This document shows positions 22,845 to 33,995 of a DNA stretch of 64,000 nt, one piece after another. The position numbers and the translations under genes were made by a program. Source of the stretch: Emydura subglobosa (taxonomy: Eukaryota; Chordata; Testudines; Chelidae); contig ML679970.1 of assembly GCA_007922225.1 (NCBI GenBank), forward strand, positions 40,504,212 to 40,568,211. Direction: 5' to 3'. Within the stretch, counting starts at the first letter, position 1. Each line of letters starts with the position of its first letter. The notes below the pieces were generated by a model, which did not search any database, was not told where the DNA came from, and saw nothing but the letters and a program-made list of their open reading frames with translations.

Positions 22845-22985
22845 TAGGCATGGTACAAACAGCCTCGGCCCCTGACAGTGTAAAGGGACAGAGTATTACC
22901 CCCCATTCTACAGACAGGGAAACGGAGGCACGGAGCCATCAAGCAACGTGCTCAGGGTCATACAGGAAGGCCAGGGCCCCCAATC
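22845..22985 (-). mobile_element. MIR/CORE-type SINE, antisense
   Basis: GGCATGGTACAAACAGCCTC, CCCATTCTACAGACAGGGAA, ACGGAGGCACGGAGCCATCA, AGCAACGTGCTCAGGGTCAT and ACAGGAAGGCCAGGG follow the antisense order tail, core, head. Confidence 0.8.
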
Positions 22986-23568
22986 ACAAGACCAGCCTTC
23001 CTCCGCTAGTTGTGGTTTCACTTCACTCACCTCCCTCTGGCTGTCTGGGAAAGCGAACTGTTACAGAGGGCTCAGCTGTGGGGCAAGAGACCCAGGACTG
23101 GCCACCAGCCTCTCATCACATGAGCAGCAGGGGCAAGACTTGGTGGGGAGGAAGCCGTACAGCACTCATGACAAATCCCTCGGGTAAGAAGAGGGAGGCA
23201 GCAGCACGGGCCGGCAGGGCCAAAGGAGCAGAGAGGAAACCTCAGGACCGGCCCCATTAAATGCAGTGGGGCTACTCAGGACCAATTCCCTCTGCACTCC
23301 TGTTACTAGCTGCCAGCAAAGAGGGGGCCCCACTGATCTAATCAGAGACCCACATGCCCCCCAGGCTTGCTTGTGTATAACAGCAGATCGGAAGCCGTGG
23401 CCTCTCCCGTCTGGCTAGGTGCTTGAGAGGCCATGGGAGTCGCTGACTTCTGCATGTCACTTCACCAGCACCCCAGTGCCCACCAGCGATTAGGCTGCAG
23501 CGGGGAGCTGCAGTGGGGAAGAAATCTTCAGGCTGGGATGAAAGATCACGAACAGGGGAGAATACAGG

Positions 23569-23816
23569 ACTTGTGTACACTTAAAAACGAGCCCCACCCT
23601 CCTGGCTACATCCCGACTGCCCTTGCGTAGCCGTGGCAGCAAAGCAGCTCACTCCACAGAGGGCTTCTTTTGCCACGCTAGCTCCTGCCACTTGGAGAAG
23701 CAGCGCAGCTGCAGCAACGGAAAAACCCCTTCCAGCGCGGCGGGAAACATCTCCGCTCCGGCGTTACTGCGGCCATAACTGTGCCACGGTCGTGCCCGCA
23801 GTGTAGACACGGCCCT
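23569..23816. mobile_element. Inverted-repeat element with ACTTGTGTACAC / GTGTAGACAC ends
   Basis: The ends ACTTGTGTACACTTAAAAAC and GTGCCCGCAGTGTAGACACG are imperfect inverse complements of the TTGTCTACACT class. The interior is GC-rich (CAAAGCAGCTCACTCCACAG and GCTAGCTCCTGCCACTTGG). No coding capacity. Confidence 0.6.
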
Positions 23817-23969
23817 GACTAGTCGAGTGGTTAGAAGATGGGGCAGGGCAATACAGCCAGTGGGATATTTCACAGCACTGCTCCCCTATCCCCCCACCCC
23901 GCAAGTCTGTTGAAGGAGTTGGAAAATTTTCCCTTGCTCAGCAGAAGTGGAAATGTATCTGTGTGATAA

Positions 23970-24025
23970 ATGAGGTCAGAGCAGATGATCTAATAGTCCC
24001 GTCTGGCCATAATCTAGGAATCTCG
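23970..24025 (+). mobile_element. CR1 LINE 3' end fragment
   Basis: ATGAGGTCAGAGCAGATGAT, CTAATAGTCCCGTCTGGCCA and TAATCTAGGAATCT match the CR1 3' terminus (GTCAGACTAGATGATCTAATGGTCCCTTCTGGCC, ending CTATGAATC). Confidence 0.85.
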
Positions 24026-24489
24026 GCCTCTTTCTCTCAATACAGAGCTCACCAGAGATTAATCAGACAAGCCTTTATTCACCGTGAAGCCCAGACCCTG
24101 CAAATATTTCCCTACCTCTATAATGCTCCAGCAATGGGTGCTATTAAAAAAGCCCTCCAACAGATGAATCGGGCATTTCTCTCATCCCTTGGGCTGCCGG
24201 TTTAAGGATAAGTCCTACAAGAAACGCAACATGACCACATGGGCTATGTCAGGACAGGAAGATCAGCGCTGAGGCCAGAGACACGGGATAGGAAGGGAAA
24301 GTTCGGGCTCTTTTTAGCTGAGTTATGGATGAAAGGATCAGAGGGTGGGGTCATTTGTTTAACATGGGGGCACATGGTAAGTGGGGGAACGACCCCACTA
24401 TTGTGGGGAATGTTTTTCCTGGCTCATACACCATCCTGGTGGAGTTGGTTAGCAAAAGGAGCTGAGTCCTCGCTCCCCCTCCCTTGACC

Positions 24490-25409
24490 TGTGTGGCAGT
24501 CTCTGTAAGCCCAACAACGCTGGGCCACGGATCCCTGGGGGCTCGACCCCCAACCTTGTCGTGGTCACTTAGGAGAGGGGCTTGGGTGTCCCCACTCCAG
24601 GGGGCTCTCTCCGCACTGGGCACGTCCCTGACCCACTGAGCGATGCAGATGGTTCAAAGCAAATACAATTTATTAAACAGCCACCCATTAACAAATACAA
24701 GGAAGAGATGGGAAAGGTGAAAGAAAACACCTACCGCTGCCCCCTGGGGCTGGGGCCCCCACCCAGCGTCTGTGGGGTGTGAGGGAAGCTCCCCGTCTGT
24801 CTCACGTCGCAGGCCCCTGCCCAGGCCTGGCTGCGCTCAGGGAGGCCGCGGGTCAGACACTTGCTTTGGCGCTGGCCACACGCCCTGCACGAGGGCAGGA
24901 CCCTTCTCCCCCATGTCGTGCCCCACCGACCCCCTCCCACTCCAGCCTGTGTGGCCTCTGGGCTAGGGGCGTCTCCCCGCGCCGGGCCCTGCCCAGGGTC
25001 CCCCCTGCTCTCCCCAGCCACTCATTCACCGCACCCAGCTCCGGACAGCTCCAGCCCAGCCCCAGCCCCAGCCCCCCTCAGCGCAGCTCTGCTCTGCCTC
25101 CAGCCCAGCCCCCAGGGCCTCTTCTCCAGCCTCCCAGCCACTGGCTACTTTGTCCTTAACTCAGCCCCTGCCCAAGCAGCTCTGGCTCACAGAGGACGGA
25201 ACCTCCCCAGCCTCCTGTCTCCTCATTGGCCTGTCTGCCCTGTCAATCAAGCTGACCTGGAGTGCTGGCCTCTCCCCACTGGCCCTGTGGGCTGTCCATC
25301 TCAGGGCCCTGCTTCCCGCTCGACCCTCCCCCTGTGGTACTGAGAGATGCCAACCAAAAAATCCAACCCTCGCTCAGTGTCAGTAGGAGGCCAACACGCC
25401 CCTTACACA
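24490..25409 (-). mobile_element. Apparent solo LTR, minus orientation
   Basis: On the minus strand the block begins TGTGTAAGGGGCGTGTTGG (25409) and ends CTGCCACACA (24490), a TG...CA arrangement with partly inverted termini. It holds a CCAAT box (GGCCAATGAG near 25220) and AATAAA (minus strand, near 24673), followed by a GC-rich U5-like part. ACC directly flanks both ends, too short to be a firm target-site duplication. No gag, pol or env frame is adjacent. The element family is not identified. Confidence 0.5.
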
Positions 25410-25539
25410 ACCACTGAGCAAACAAACCAGAACACACCTACAAAGAGCTGGAGAAGCCACCTGTCACCTCTCTACTCTATGTCTCTAGCTCAGGTCTTTC
25501 TGCCTTGATACATCCCGCCAGGCTGACAAGACGACTACT

Positions 25540-25880
25540 TCGCACTTCCTGATTTAATAGTTACATTTTGCAGGTGGAGGGCATTTAAGGGACAGTGTTA
25601 GTCATGCTCTCACCTTGGGTCAGGCCATCAGAAGCTATTTTATATCCCGAGCAGTTTTCTCCAAATTAAATGATTAACTTTACTGTTAAGATGTAGGGAC
25701 TAAAAGGAGAAAAAAAATCATACAGGGTGGATCTTAACCTGCACAGCTGGTTTTCAAACAAAGTATTAAATTTTACTGCGGAAAAGACTCTCAGAGGCAG
25801 AGAAAATGTGTTTACAGAACTTTTGCAGCCATAACATGGTGCATCACATTTGAAATAAAACACAGGCCCAACCGTAACAC
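25540..25880. other. AT-richer non-coding island
   Basis: In contrast to the flanks, 25540-25880 is A+T rich (TTTAATAGTTACATTTTGC, CCAAATTAAATGATTAAC, AACAAAGTATTAAATTTTAC). No repeat family or exon is recognised. It could be a conserved element; only comparison would tell. Confidence 0.45.
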
Positions 25881-27299
25881 TCATCCTGACAGGAGATTGC
25901 AGGAGAGACTCGAGAGCAAGGAAAAATCAAACCAGCCCGTCACCTTCCCCCATCCCTGCACCACAGACCCCAGCAGCCTGCACAGGGAGTTCACACTCAG
26001 GCTACATAGCGCCCCACAAGCACTATCAGACGGCCACCAGAGTCCAATCAAGGCCAGCACCTCATCTCGCATGACGCTCTCGACCCCAAGTGTCTCCAAG
26101 TTCCCAGAATTATTGCACTTCCCAGTCACCACTGGGGACCGGGCATCTTCAGTCATCTGGGAAACACGAGCAGTGTTGCTGTGGAGCTGGGATTCAGCTG
26201 ACCAACAAGCGGCTTCTCCCAGCCAACCGCCTCGAACAGCTTGGCGCTGAATGCTCGAACAAAGCAGAGAAGGTTCCCTTCCCCACAGAAATCTGGCTAT
26301 TAAAACCCACTACAGCACAGTTTATGTCAGTGTCTGGGGCGGAGATCCTGCCATAAGCATTCACCACTGCATAGCCCCGGGGCGCAGATTCTAATGAAAG
26401 GACTGGCGTAGGCAGAACTTGACTGTAAAGCTGGCTCCTAAATCATCCAACTGGAGATCTCAGCGAAACAGCCAGGCTTAGGAGGTGGAGTGCGACTCAA
26501 GAGACCACAGAAGGCCCAGAGCAGCTTTCCTCCCTGGCCCTCAGAACCTGCTGTGCCAGGCCCCTGGACCAGGAAGGAAGATTTAGAGAAAACCAGTGGG
26601 TAGTTATGATTTGCGCCTGTCTTGAGGCTTTAGGCTAGAAATAAGAGGAAAGGGATGCAAGCCTAGTTTGGGAAGATGGTCTCCCAGGCAGTGAGTGCCC
26701 CCCCTTGCATCATCTGTGGCAGGGGAATGGCCCTTCTCAAACAACGATCTTCCTGTGGGCACTGGCAACTGAGCACACCAGGGAACGCCTGTCCCGTCCA
26801 CAGGCCAGCAAGCAGCCAGCCTGAGCGCATGCGGCGGTGGAGCGAATGGAAGCGCAGGAGAGACTGGATCCAGAGCCCACATCCGCCAGCTGGGCTCCAC
26901 CCACAGCAGGGCACCACTGCGCTAAATGACAAGCCTCAGTTTACCCTCTTCGCTTCCCCGACTTCTTCCTCCAGCACTGAGGAGCCGCCTCAACAGCAAG
27001 GCTCAGATCAGCATCCCCTCACCACCTCCCCACAGCCTTGCCTCCGGTACTCGCCAAGCCTAAGCCAGCAGGAAGGAGAGCCCATGCTAGCTGGGAGGGT
27101 GTCAGTGTCTGTGTTCTCCACTCCGCACGGTGGTTCTCCGCCAGGTGGGAGGCTCTGAACCTGGATGCCCCGTGCTGATCCTTATAGGCTTTCTGGACTT
27201 CTGATGGGAGCTGTGGCCCTTGGCCCAGCACAGCTGGGGGTGGGAAGTTACACCTCCGGGGAAAAGGGCTGCGAGGAACACACATCCTATAAGATGTTT
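25881..27299. other. Non-coding span, no gene recognised
   Basis: Frames at 26604-27158 overlap on both strands and have no recognised motif. Confidence 0.55.
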
Positions 27300-27450
27300 C
27301 CCCCTACCTCTGCCACTTGTTTGCCTCACCCAGCTGTTACGCCTCATGTTTTAGATGGTAAGCTCTTTGGGGGCAGGGACTGTCTGTTTTATGTTTGTAC
27401 AGCACCTAGCACTCTGGGGGTCCAACCAGGCTGTGACCTTTAGGTATCAC
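27300..27450 (+). mobile_element. MIR/CORE-type SINE 3' tail
   Basis: TTTTAGATGGTAAGCTCTTT, GGGGGCAGGGACTGTCTGTT, TTATGTTTGTACAGCACCTA and GCACTCTGGGGGTCC, then TTTAGGTATCACC, form the full tail module of this SINE family. Confidence 0.9.
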
Positions 27451-29284
27451 CCCAACATTAATGTTAAACCATCCTCAGGAAAGCACCCAAACCTTTGCTT
27501 ACAGGGCTGATGCTAGAGGCAGGCTACCTCGCTAACGCCAATGCATCTCCGTGAACACAGTCTGCACGCTTATCTCCAAGCCCCCACCCACTTGCTGTTT
27601 GTCTTGAATCATATGCAGGCAGCAGGTTCAAACTCTGGCTTGGATGAGGTGAGGGCGGGACTGACACGTACCGAAAATCCCCTCGGCTCTGGCAGCAGAA
27701 CTGAGCCTCACCCTAATGTATATTTATACTGAAGCGTAGGAAGGTCAGGGGAGGGCCTGGGTTACTTCAGGAGCAGCAGGGGGAGAGAGGCCTAGAGGGA
27801 AAGAAAGGAGCAGTGTAAGGGACATAAATATAGCCCTGGAACAAGCCAAGACAGCGAGGCTGGCAGGCAAAGGATCTAGGATAAGCAAGGGCAAGGGTTG
27901 AGAACGAGGACAGGAAAACAGTGTGAGGCCCAGCGCGATGCGTCACGGGCGAGGACTCATGGCTCAGAAAGGTGAACAGGCAAATATCATGGTGCTCTCA
28001 CTACTAAGGTCTGATTCTTAGTCATCATTCGTATCATGGTAGCACCCAAGTGCCAGGCGCTGTACAAACCCAGGCGGAAGGGCCAGGCCCTGTCCCACAG
28101 AGCTGACCATCTATTCTAAAACATGGGGCCACAGACTAGCCAGGACCTGAAGAGGTGACAGCGGCATGCAAGGAAAGCCTGACAGTGCTTCGTCACACAG
28201 TGTCTTCCCTGCTGCCCCCCGCCCCTCACTGAGCTGTGTCTGACATGCTACGAGTTGGTATTTCAGCAGGACACAGCTCTGCCTTTCAGTACCGGCTCCA
28301 AGGACCGTGACCACGCTGACGGGCCGCTCGTTTGGAACAAGAGCGCATTCCAAAATCGCAGAATGTCCTGCACAAAGGAAACGCCAGTCCCTGCCCAGCT
28401 CTGCCCGTTAGGTCATAGAGCGGGGCATGGCACAAGCTGTGCCAGGGCATCTCCCTGCACAAGGGCACTCGGACCTACCTGCAATTGCACAACCCAGGCC
28501 CGGGTCCGACCTGGAGCCCTTCTGTCAACTCTCAGATCGGCAGGTTAGACACCGCACAACTCCATCCTCGTTGCCCTCCCCTGCACTTAGATAGATTCCT
28601 CCCTGTCGTTGCTGATTTCTCCCTACCCCCCCTCCAACAGGGCTAGCCATGGTGCAGAGCATGGTGCAGAGCACTCCTCTCCCAATCCACTGCGTTTGCA
28701 AAATCCAAAGTACGTGGGAGCCCCAGACAGCTGCCTGGGACTAGGAGCTGCCTCTGTCTCTCCCCCGGCCCTCGGTGTGACCTCAGACAAAAGAGCATTG
28801 CTGCTGGGCAGCGTTCACCCGGCCATCCACCCACGTCACCTGTGATGGCCTAGCTCATAGGGGCAGGACTGCAACCTGATAAATGCCCATTGGCACGTTT
28901 CAGCCCTCTGCTCCTGGAGCCCGGGAGAATCACGTTAATGGGGGCTGGCTCCCCGCAGAGGTTAGGGCCTATGGGAACTCTCCAGCTAGGAGTTAAGGAA
29001 AATTCACCTTAAAAACAAGAAGTCAGATGGATGCAGACTTAGTCACTTTCCATCAGATGTTGAAACTCACAGTGGGGCCAAGCCCTGGCGTTTGCATCTG
29101 AATTTGGAGCCAAACTGGAACTTCTAAATTGGAGGCTTTTTGATGTTCTGCTCTAGACCCGATTTCTCCAAAGGACACCAGAGGAAAGGGATGTTAAAAA
29201 TGAGGTCTTAGCGCGGGCCTGGCTCCAATATTATTTATATAGCAGAAGCAGCAAGATGAGGGCCTCCTGGGGCATCATAGGCAC
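27451..29284. other. Non-coding span, no gene recognised
   Basis: Contains the antisense SINE tail at 28035-28125 and a short 12-bp tandem duplication (CATGGTGCAGAG) at 28648-28671. Nothing else recognised. Confidence 0.55.
28035..28125 (-). mobile_element. MIR/CORE-type SINE tail, antisense
   Basis: ATGGTAGCACCCAAGTGCCA, GGCGCTGTACAAACCCAGGC and CAGGCCCTGTCCCACAGAGC match the antisense tail (GTAGCGCCTAG, CACTGTACAAACAC, AGTCCCTGCCCCAAAGAGCTT). Confidence 0.85.
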
Positions 29285-29452
29285 ACAAGTCATCAAAATC
29301 AAGACTGGCTGCCTTCCTGGAAGACATGTTTTGGTCCCATACAAGTGATTGGGCTCCATAAAGGAGTAACTGGTTGAAACCTATGGCCTGTGTTACACAG
29401 GAGGGCAGACTAGATAGTCCAATGGGCCTTTCTGGCCTTAAATAAAAGAATG
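29285..29452 (+). mobile_element. CR1 LINE 3' end, copy 1
   Basis: CATCAAAATCAAGACTGGCT, GCCTTCCTGGAAGACATGTT, GTGATTGGGCTCCATAAAGG, AGTAACTGGTTGAAACCTAT, GGCCTGTGTTACACAGGAGG, GCAGACTAGATAGTCCAATG and GGCCTTTCTGGCCTTAAATA give the diagnostic CR1 3' UTR. Confidence 0.93.
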
Positions 29453-29559
29453 GGTAATCTCTGCCCCACAGAGTTTGCAGCGGAGGTATCGTTTTATTGC
29501 CCATGTCATGCAAGAGAATGATGAGACTGTGACCTTGCTGGGTAAGAATTCCTGCCCCC

Positions 29560-29748
29560 TCGGTTATTGTAAGAACAGACAATGGAACAACTTGCCTAGG
29601 AAAGTCATGGAAGCTGCTTCCCTGGAAGTTTCAAAAAGGGGGCTGGATAGCCATCTGTCTTGGATGGTTTAGACACAACATATCCTGCAGCGTGGCAGGG
29701 TGTTGGACTAGATGACCCACTTGGTCCCTTGTGGTTCTATGATTCAAT
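29560..29748 (+). mobile_element. CR1 LINE 3' end, copy 2 (different subfamily)
   Basis: GAACAACTTGCCTAGGAAAG, GAAGCTGCTTCCCTGGAAGT, TTCAAAAAGGGGGCTGGATA, GCCATCTGTCTTGGATGGTT, TGTTGGACTAGATGACCCAC and TCTATGATTCAATAA match a second CR1 3' subfamily ending in the CTATGATTC tail. It lies just downstream of copy 1. Confidence 0.93.
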
Positions 29749-30654
29749 AAAGCTGGGTTTGCCCCAAAACATAGTTTTGCCTTTTGAAGACAATCTTGTT
29801 TTGCCAATACAGAAAATGTGTCATATGCAAAGGGCACCAGTTCAGGGGTCTCCCGCCCCGTTCCGTGGTGGTGGTGGTGCATTAGGTGTGTGTCCTTTCT
29901 CACTTCAGAGGATCGTCATCGTGGTAGGCTGAAGTAACGCTGGCCCATCTAGATGTGACAAGCAAACTTCTGCCCTCATGTACAGATGATGCAACTCCCA
30001 TTGACATCAGTAGCACAGCAGCTGTGTGCGGCAGCGGCAATAAACCCAGTGTCACAACACTAACTCTTGAAATCAGTTTGGGACTCGATTCTCCAGGTTT
30101 GCAGATGTGGGACACGCCTGAGAGCCTCGGAAGGGAGAGCAGTCCTTCCCGCCACCCACCATGCGTAGATCCAAGGACACTGTCAGGGATGTTTCCAGGG
30201 GCAGATGAACTTGTGCAGATACAGCAGGGTCCCCCCCTTTCTCCTGAACGTTTGCCTAAAATTCAAACTAATTCCAGAGCCCTTGGGGCCATTAAGGGTG
30301 GAATTTTTCAAGAGCGCTCAGTGTTGGCCTGAAGCTGATCCTGTTGAGCCAGTGGTAAAACTCACACAGGATCAGGGCAGGGGGGTGAGGCCATGGCTGA
30401 AGGCTTGTGAAAATCCCACCCGAAGGCCTGAATTTCGAGGCTGGTTGAGCATCTGCAGCTTCTGCTGACTTCAGCTGGGGCCGCCGCGCTCAGTCCCTCG
30501 GACAGCAGCGTCAAGCTGTCCCAGGGTCAGCACCAAAGACTGGACCTGTCCAAAGTGGACATTGGCTTTGGCAACCGTGGGCCTCAAGCACTGTGCCTCA
30601 GTTTCCTTAGCTATACAACGGGCTTTCTAAAGCTCTCTGAGCTCTAGAGCGGAG
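29749..30654. other. Non-coding span with one foldback-type old repeat
   Basis: 30265-30480 contains GAATTTTTCAAGAGCGCTCA and GGTTGAGCATCTGCAGCTTC, TGCTGACTTCAGCTGGG, pieces of a dispersed TTTTCAAAAGTGCTCAGCA-type repeat. Nothing else recognised. Confidence 0.55.
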
Positions 30655-30908
30655 AAGCTGTAAGCGGCACACTGGACAAAGCACTGGAGGAGGACTCAGG
30701 AGGTCTCATGTCCACTCCCAGCTCTGCCACTGACCTGCTGGGTTACCTCACTGCCCCTCTGTGCCTCAGTTTCCCCTCCCAGCCTTTGTCTTCTCTATTT
30801 TGATTCAGGGCACTGGCTGCCTCTACCTGCTTGTAGAGAGTCAAGCACAGTGGGGCCTGATCTCAGCTGAGCCTTTTAGGCGTTGCTGTACCGTAATATT
30901 GCCTCCTA
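30655..30908 (+). mobile_element. MIR/CORE-type SINE, near full length, sense
   Basis: The head (AAGCACTGGAGGAGGACTCA, GGAGGTCTCATGTCCACTCC, CAGCTCTGCCACTGACCTGC), core (GTGCCTCAGTTTCCCC) and tail (AGTGGGGCCTGATCTCAGCT, TTTTAGGCGTTGCTGTACCG, TAATATTG) are all present in order. Confidence 0.9.
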
Positions 30909-31394
30909 GACCAAGCTCTCTAGGAGTCATGACTTATTTCTCGAACTCCACAAATATGCCGGGCACTTTGCAGAGGTATGGAGCGTACACAGCCTAAGAG
31001 CCCACCTCTGCAAACACTTGCCCCCGAGCTCCTACGGGACTGCTTGAGCCTGCCGAGATGCCCCAGAAGCAGCACCGGTGGGACCGGACCACAGAGGTTC
31101 CGGTTCTAGTCCTGCTTCTCTCACTAAATTCCTTTTCAGAAATTCATCTGTGCATCTCCCTCTCTCCTAGCACCGTTCCCGCATCACTGGAGGGCATTAC
31201 CAGCACTGCCCTCATAGGTGGCCAGACTCCACGCTCCTTGCCTGCCAGATGTCCAACCCCTGTGGAGGGGACGGCGGGAATTAAAAGCTTCCAGCCAACA
31301 AGGTCAAAGAGAAAAACAGAAAGCTTCCCTTTCCCTGAAACACTCAAGGCTCCCCTGACCCTTCACCCTCTCCAGGACAGGAGAGACCACTGAC

Positions 31395-31800
31395 TTCATA
31401 AAAGGCTCATTAATACTTGCCCACACCCGCCCCTTCCCCTCCCTATAGGATTTCAGCAGCCCTAATTAAAATAAAAGCCAGGAGCACAGGATTCACCTCT
31501 GGCTGACGCAGCCCGGGGAGAGCGCTGACTGATGGCGCGCCGGGCCCCCTGGCAGCGAGCAGGGTCCGGGTGGATTGTCCTAGGAAGAGCTGCTCCTCCT
31601 CTTGCATTTCCTAATATTGCTTTTGTAATCCATCCCAGAACCACAGCTGCACGGCGGGAGTGAAAATTGCCTCTGATCCTGCTGCCAGGACAGTTATTTC
31701 GGCGGAGACGGGGGACTGTAATTTGAACAGAACTTGAAAGGAGCCGGGGAAGGGAGAGAGAAGAGAACCTCCGCTCATTAGTCTTGGGTTTTGCTTTCAC
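31395..31800. promoter_or_regulatory. Motif-rich AT island, candidate conserved non-coding element
   Basis: The region has TTCATAAAAGGCTCATTAAT, CAGCCCTAATTAAAATAAAA, TTGCATTTCCTAATATTGCT, TTTGTAATCCATCCC and CCGCTCATTAGTCTTGG, several homeodomain and paired-type cores inside otherwise GC-rich DNA. It belongs to no repeat I recognise. Function is inferred only. Confidence 0.3.
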
Positions 31801-32224
31801 ATCTCTGGCTACTGGATGTCTCTCAGTGAAGGGAAGCAGAGATCCCCCTCGCTAGAGGAGGGCTATGCCCAGATCCACCGGCTTCCTGTAGGGACAGGAC
31901 AGTAATCACATGCATAGATTTACCTCCAACTCTACCTAGCCATCAAGGGTTTCTGGAGATGCAAGGGCCAGGTGGGATTTCATGGCAGTTCAAGAGCCAA
32001 GGGATACGTTGGAGCAGCCCCTCCCTGAAGGGCAGTGCTGAGCATTACAGACTCAGGTGTTGTGGGCAGGCCATTCAGTCAAGCGATGGCTGGGAGACTG
32101 TCGGAACCAGGTGACGTTTGGTGGGCGGGAGACATGAGGCCAGCTGCTGAAGAAGGCGGGAGCGTTGGCCTGAGCTGCGGTGGCCACACACTTATTCCTA
32201 GGTGCTCACTCAAGCAGAGCTAGC

Positions 32225-32445
32225 GCTATGTCGACCCGCCTGGCCCGCGGCAGCTGACGCAGGACTGTAACGCTGCAGTGCAGATGACCAGGCTCAGGAC
32301 GCTCACAGAGGAGGAGCGGTCCAGATCCTGGGCTCCATCCGGAGCCTGGCTGGCTACACTGCAGTCTGAGAGCCTCATGAGCCCACAGTCCCAGGCCAGC
32401 CACAGTGGTTTCATTGCAGTGCAGATGTACCTTGAGTGCCTCGGC
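32225..32445. mobile_element. Inverted-repeat (CTGCAGTGTAGAC class) element
   Basis: GACTGTAACGCTGCAGTGCA, GATGACCAGGCTCAGGACGC and CAGATCCTGGGCTCCATCCG at the left, and GTGGTTTCATTGCAGTGCAG, ATGTACCTTGAG at the right, match a dispersed turtle element (TTTCATTGCAGTGTAGACATACC). No coding capacity. Confidence 0.65.
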
Positions 32446-32522
32446 CAGGGTCACATGCCCACTGTGGCAGAGCGGGGAATTGAACCCAGCTTTCCCAAGT
32501 CGCTGGTAGCCAGCTAGCCTCT
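32446..32522 (-). mobile_element. MIR/CORE-type SINE fragment, antisense
   Basis: AGGGTCACATGCCCACTGTG, GCAGAGCGGGGAATTGAACC, CAGCTTTCCCAAGTC and GTAGCCAGCTAGCC match the antisense core and head. Confidence 0.75.
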
Positions 32523-33819
32523 CTGCTGGGGGGGAGGTGATTGCTGGGGTCCCTGCAAGAATCCAAGCTGTTTCATTGTTTGGGAAAGTCTCCCTCCAAG
32601 CAGGAGTCAACTGAATAGAGTCCTTCGGAGTGGAGGGGGGCAACCCCAGGGGAAGACCCCCTGAGCAAAGCCTCCAGGGCTGCGTGGGATTGATGCCGCC
32701 GCGCCTGCCCCGACCATGCCCTGAGCGTTGCCACTGACAAGATACGACAGTCCAGGGCTGTTTCCTCGCTGGATTAAGGCACAAGTCTGGCAGCAAGCCC
32801 TTGCACTACCCCGGAAAAGATGCAGAAGCTCTTGGAAGCAAAGGAGGCCATGGCTCCTGCCCTTCTCTGGGCCTGGCCCACACGGATGCAGGCAGAGAGT
32901 CTTGCCCTCACCATAACAAACCTCCCCTTGGGCCCAGGAGTGGAACTGGGAGGCGGCTGGAGCTTGCTTCCATCCATCACAAATGACGGGGGAGCTGGTT
33001 TTCTGGAGAATGTTTCCCCTGCTCCAGCCCCAGGTGGGAGCGAATGGTGGGAGGGGGAAGGGCATGGCCATGCAAACCCCCGCTCACTGAATGCAGCCAG
33101 GGCCCGGCGGGCACCTCCGTAAGCGCTCAAGAGAAAAGCCAGCCACGCAGTCCCTGCCCCTGGCAGGATGGATTGCTCAGCCGCCTGCCTCAACCTGCCC
33201 TTTCCTTCCCTCTACCCTCACGGCTGGGGAGCCACGCGTCTGAAGGGGGGTTGTGGGAGCAGACGGTTCAGGGGACAGAAAATGGGGCTATGGAGCTTTT
33301 CACCTCCAGGTCACTGCTTCAAATCCTGCCCAGATGGCTAGTGGCCAACGGGCAGCCTTGTCTGGTCAGTAACGGCTGTGGAGCGGGCTGGCGAGCTCTG
33401 CCTGGCTCGTAGTAGGTAGGTATCAACCACCTTCTCCGCCTGGAACTAGTCTGGCCTTTGGTTGTAACCTCACCCAAGAAACCATGGCCAGAATGGGTCA
33501 CAGAGACTGAACTAACGGTGCGTCGTCCTGGCCAGGGCCGGTGTGTCTATGTGGGGGAGTGAGTGAGTGGGACAGAGACTCTGCCAATCCTGTCAAAGGA
33601 CTCCTGCTTCGTGGAAAGTCAATTTACCTTTTACATCGGAACAAAGAGGCGTCCTGCAGGAGCCCCCGCCATCAGGTTAAGGGCAGCGCAGGCCCAGAGC
33701 GGGTCTCGAAGACTCCATAATTCATAGCAAGGCAAAGTCCTGGTGATCTGGGCCCACTGTCCACTGCAACGCTGGCTCGCCACGAACACCGACACAGCAC
33801 ACAGGAGCTACAGCAAGAT
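32523..33819. other. Non-coding span, no gene recognised
   Basis: 33270-33345 reads GCTATGGAGCTTTTCACCTC and CAGGTCACTGCTTCAAATCC, which resembles a dispersed reptile repeat. Frames on both strands at 32600-33200 have no motif. Confidence 0.5.
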
Positions 33820-33995
33820 CCTGCACCGAGGGGGTTAATACCCTCTGTTTACATAGCTTATTATTAAAGAGCCACTGGCGGTTAAAGTCAAAATAATACT
33901 GTGTAAAGTGATCCCACTGGGGTATGGGGATAACACAATTAGGAACAAGCAAGGAAACTGCAACAGGGTTATATTGTCCCTGCTCCAGTTTGCAT
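33820..33995. promoter_or_regulatory. AT island with forkhead-type and TTAAT words
   Basis: GGGGTTAATACCCTCTGTTT, then ACATAGCTTATTATTAAAGA, include GGTTAAT and TGTTTAC. GGTTAAAGTCAAAATAATAC follows. These resemble HNF1 and FOX half sites, but this is motif content only. Confidence 0.2.

Larger units (their letters stand above)
19853..23568. other. Non-coding GC-rich span, no gene recognised
   Basis: Long overlapping frames at 20677-21890 on both strands are GC-driven and have no conserved motif. The span contains the polypyrimidine tract, two short related SINE-tail pieces (21650-21705 and 22200-22285) and an antisense SINE at 22845-22985. Confidence 0.6.
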
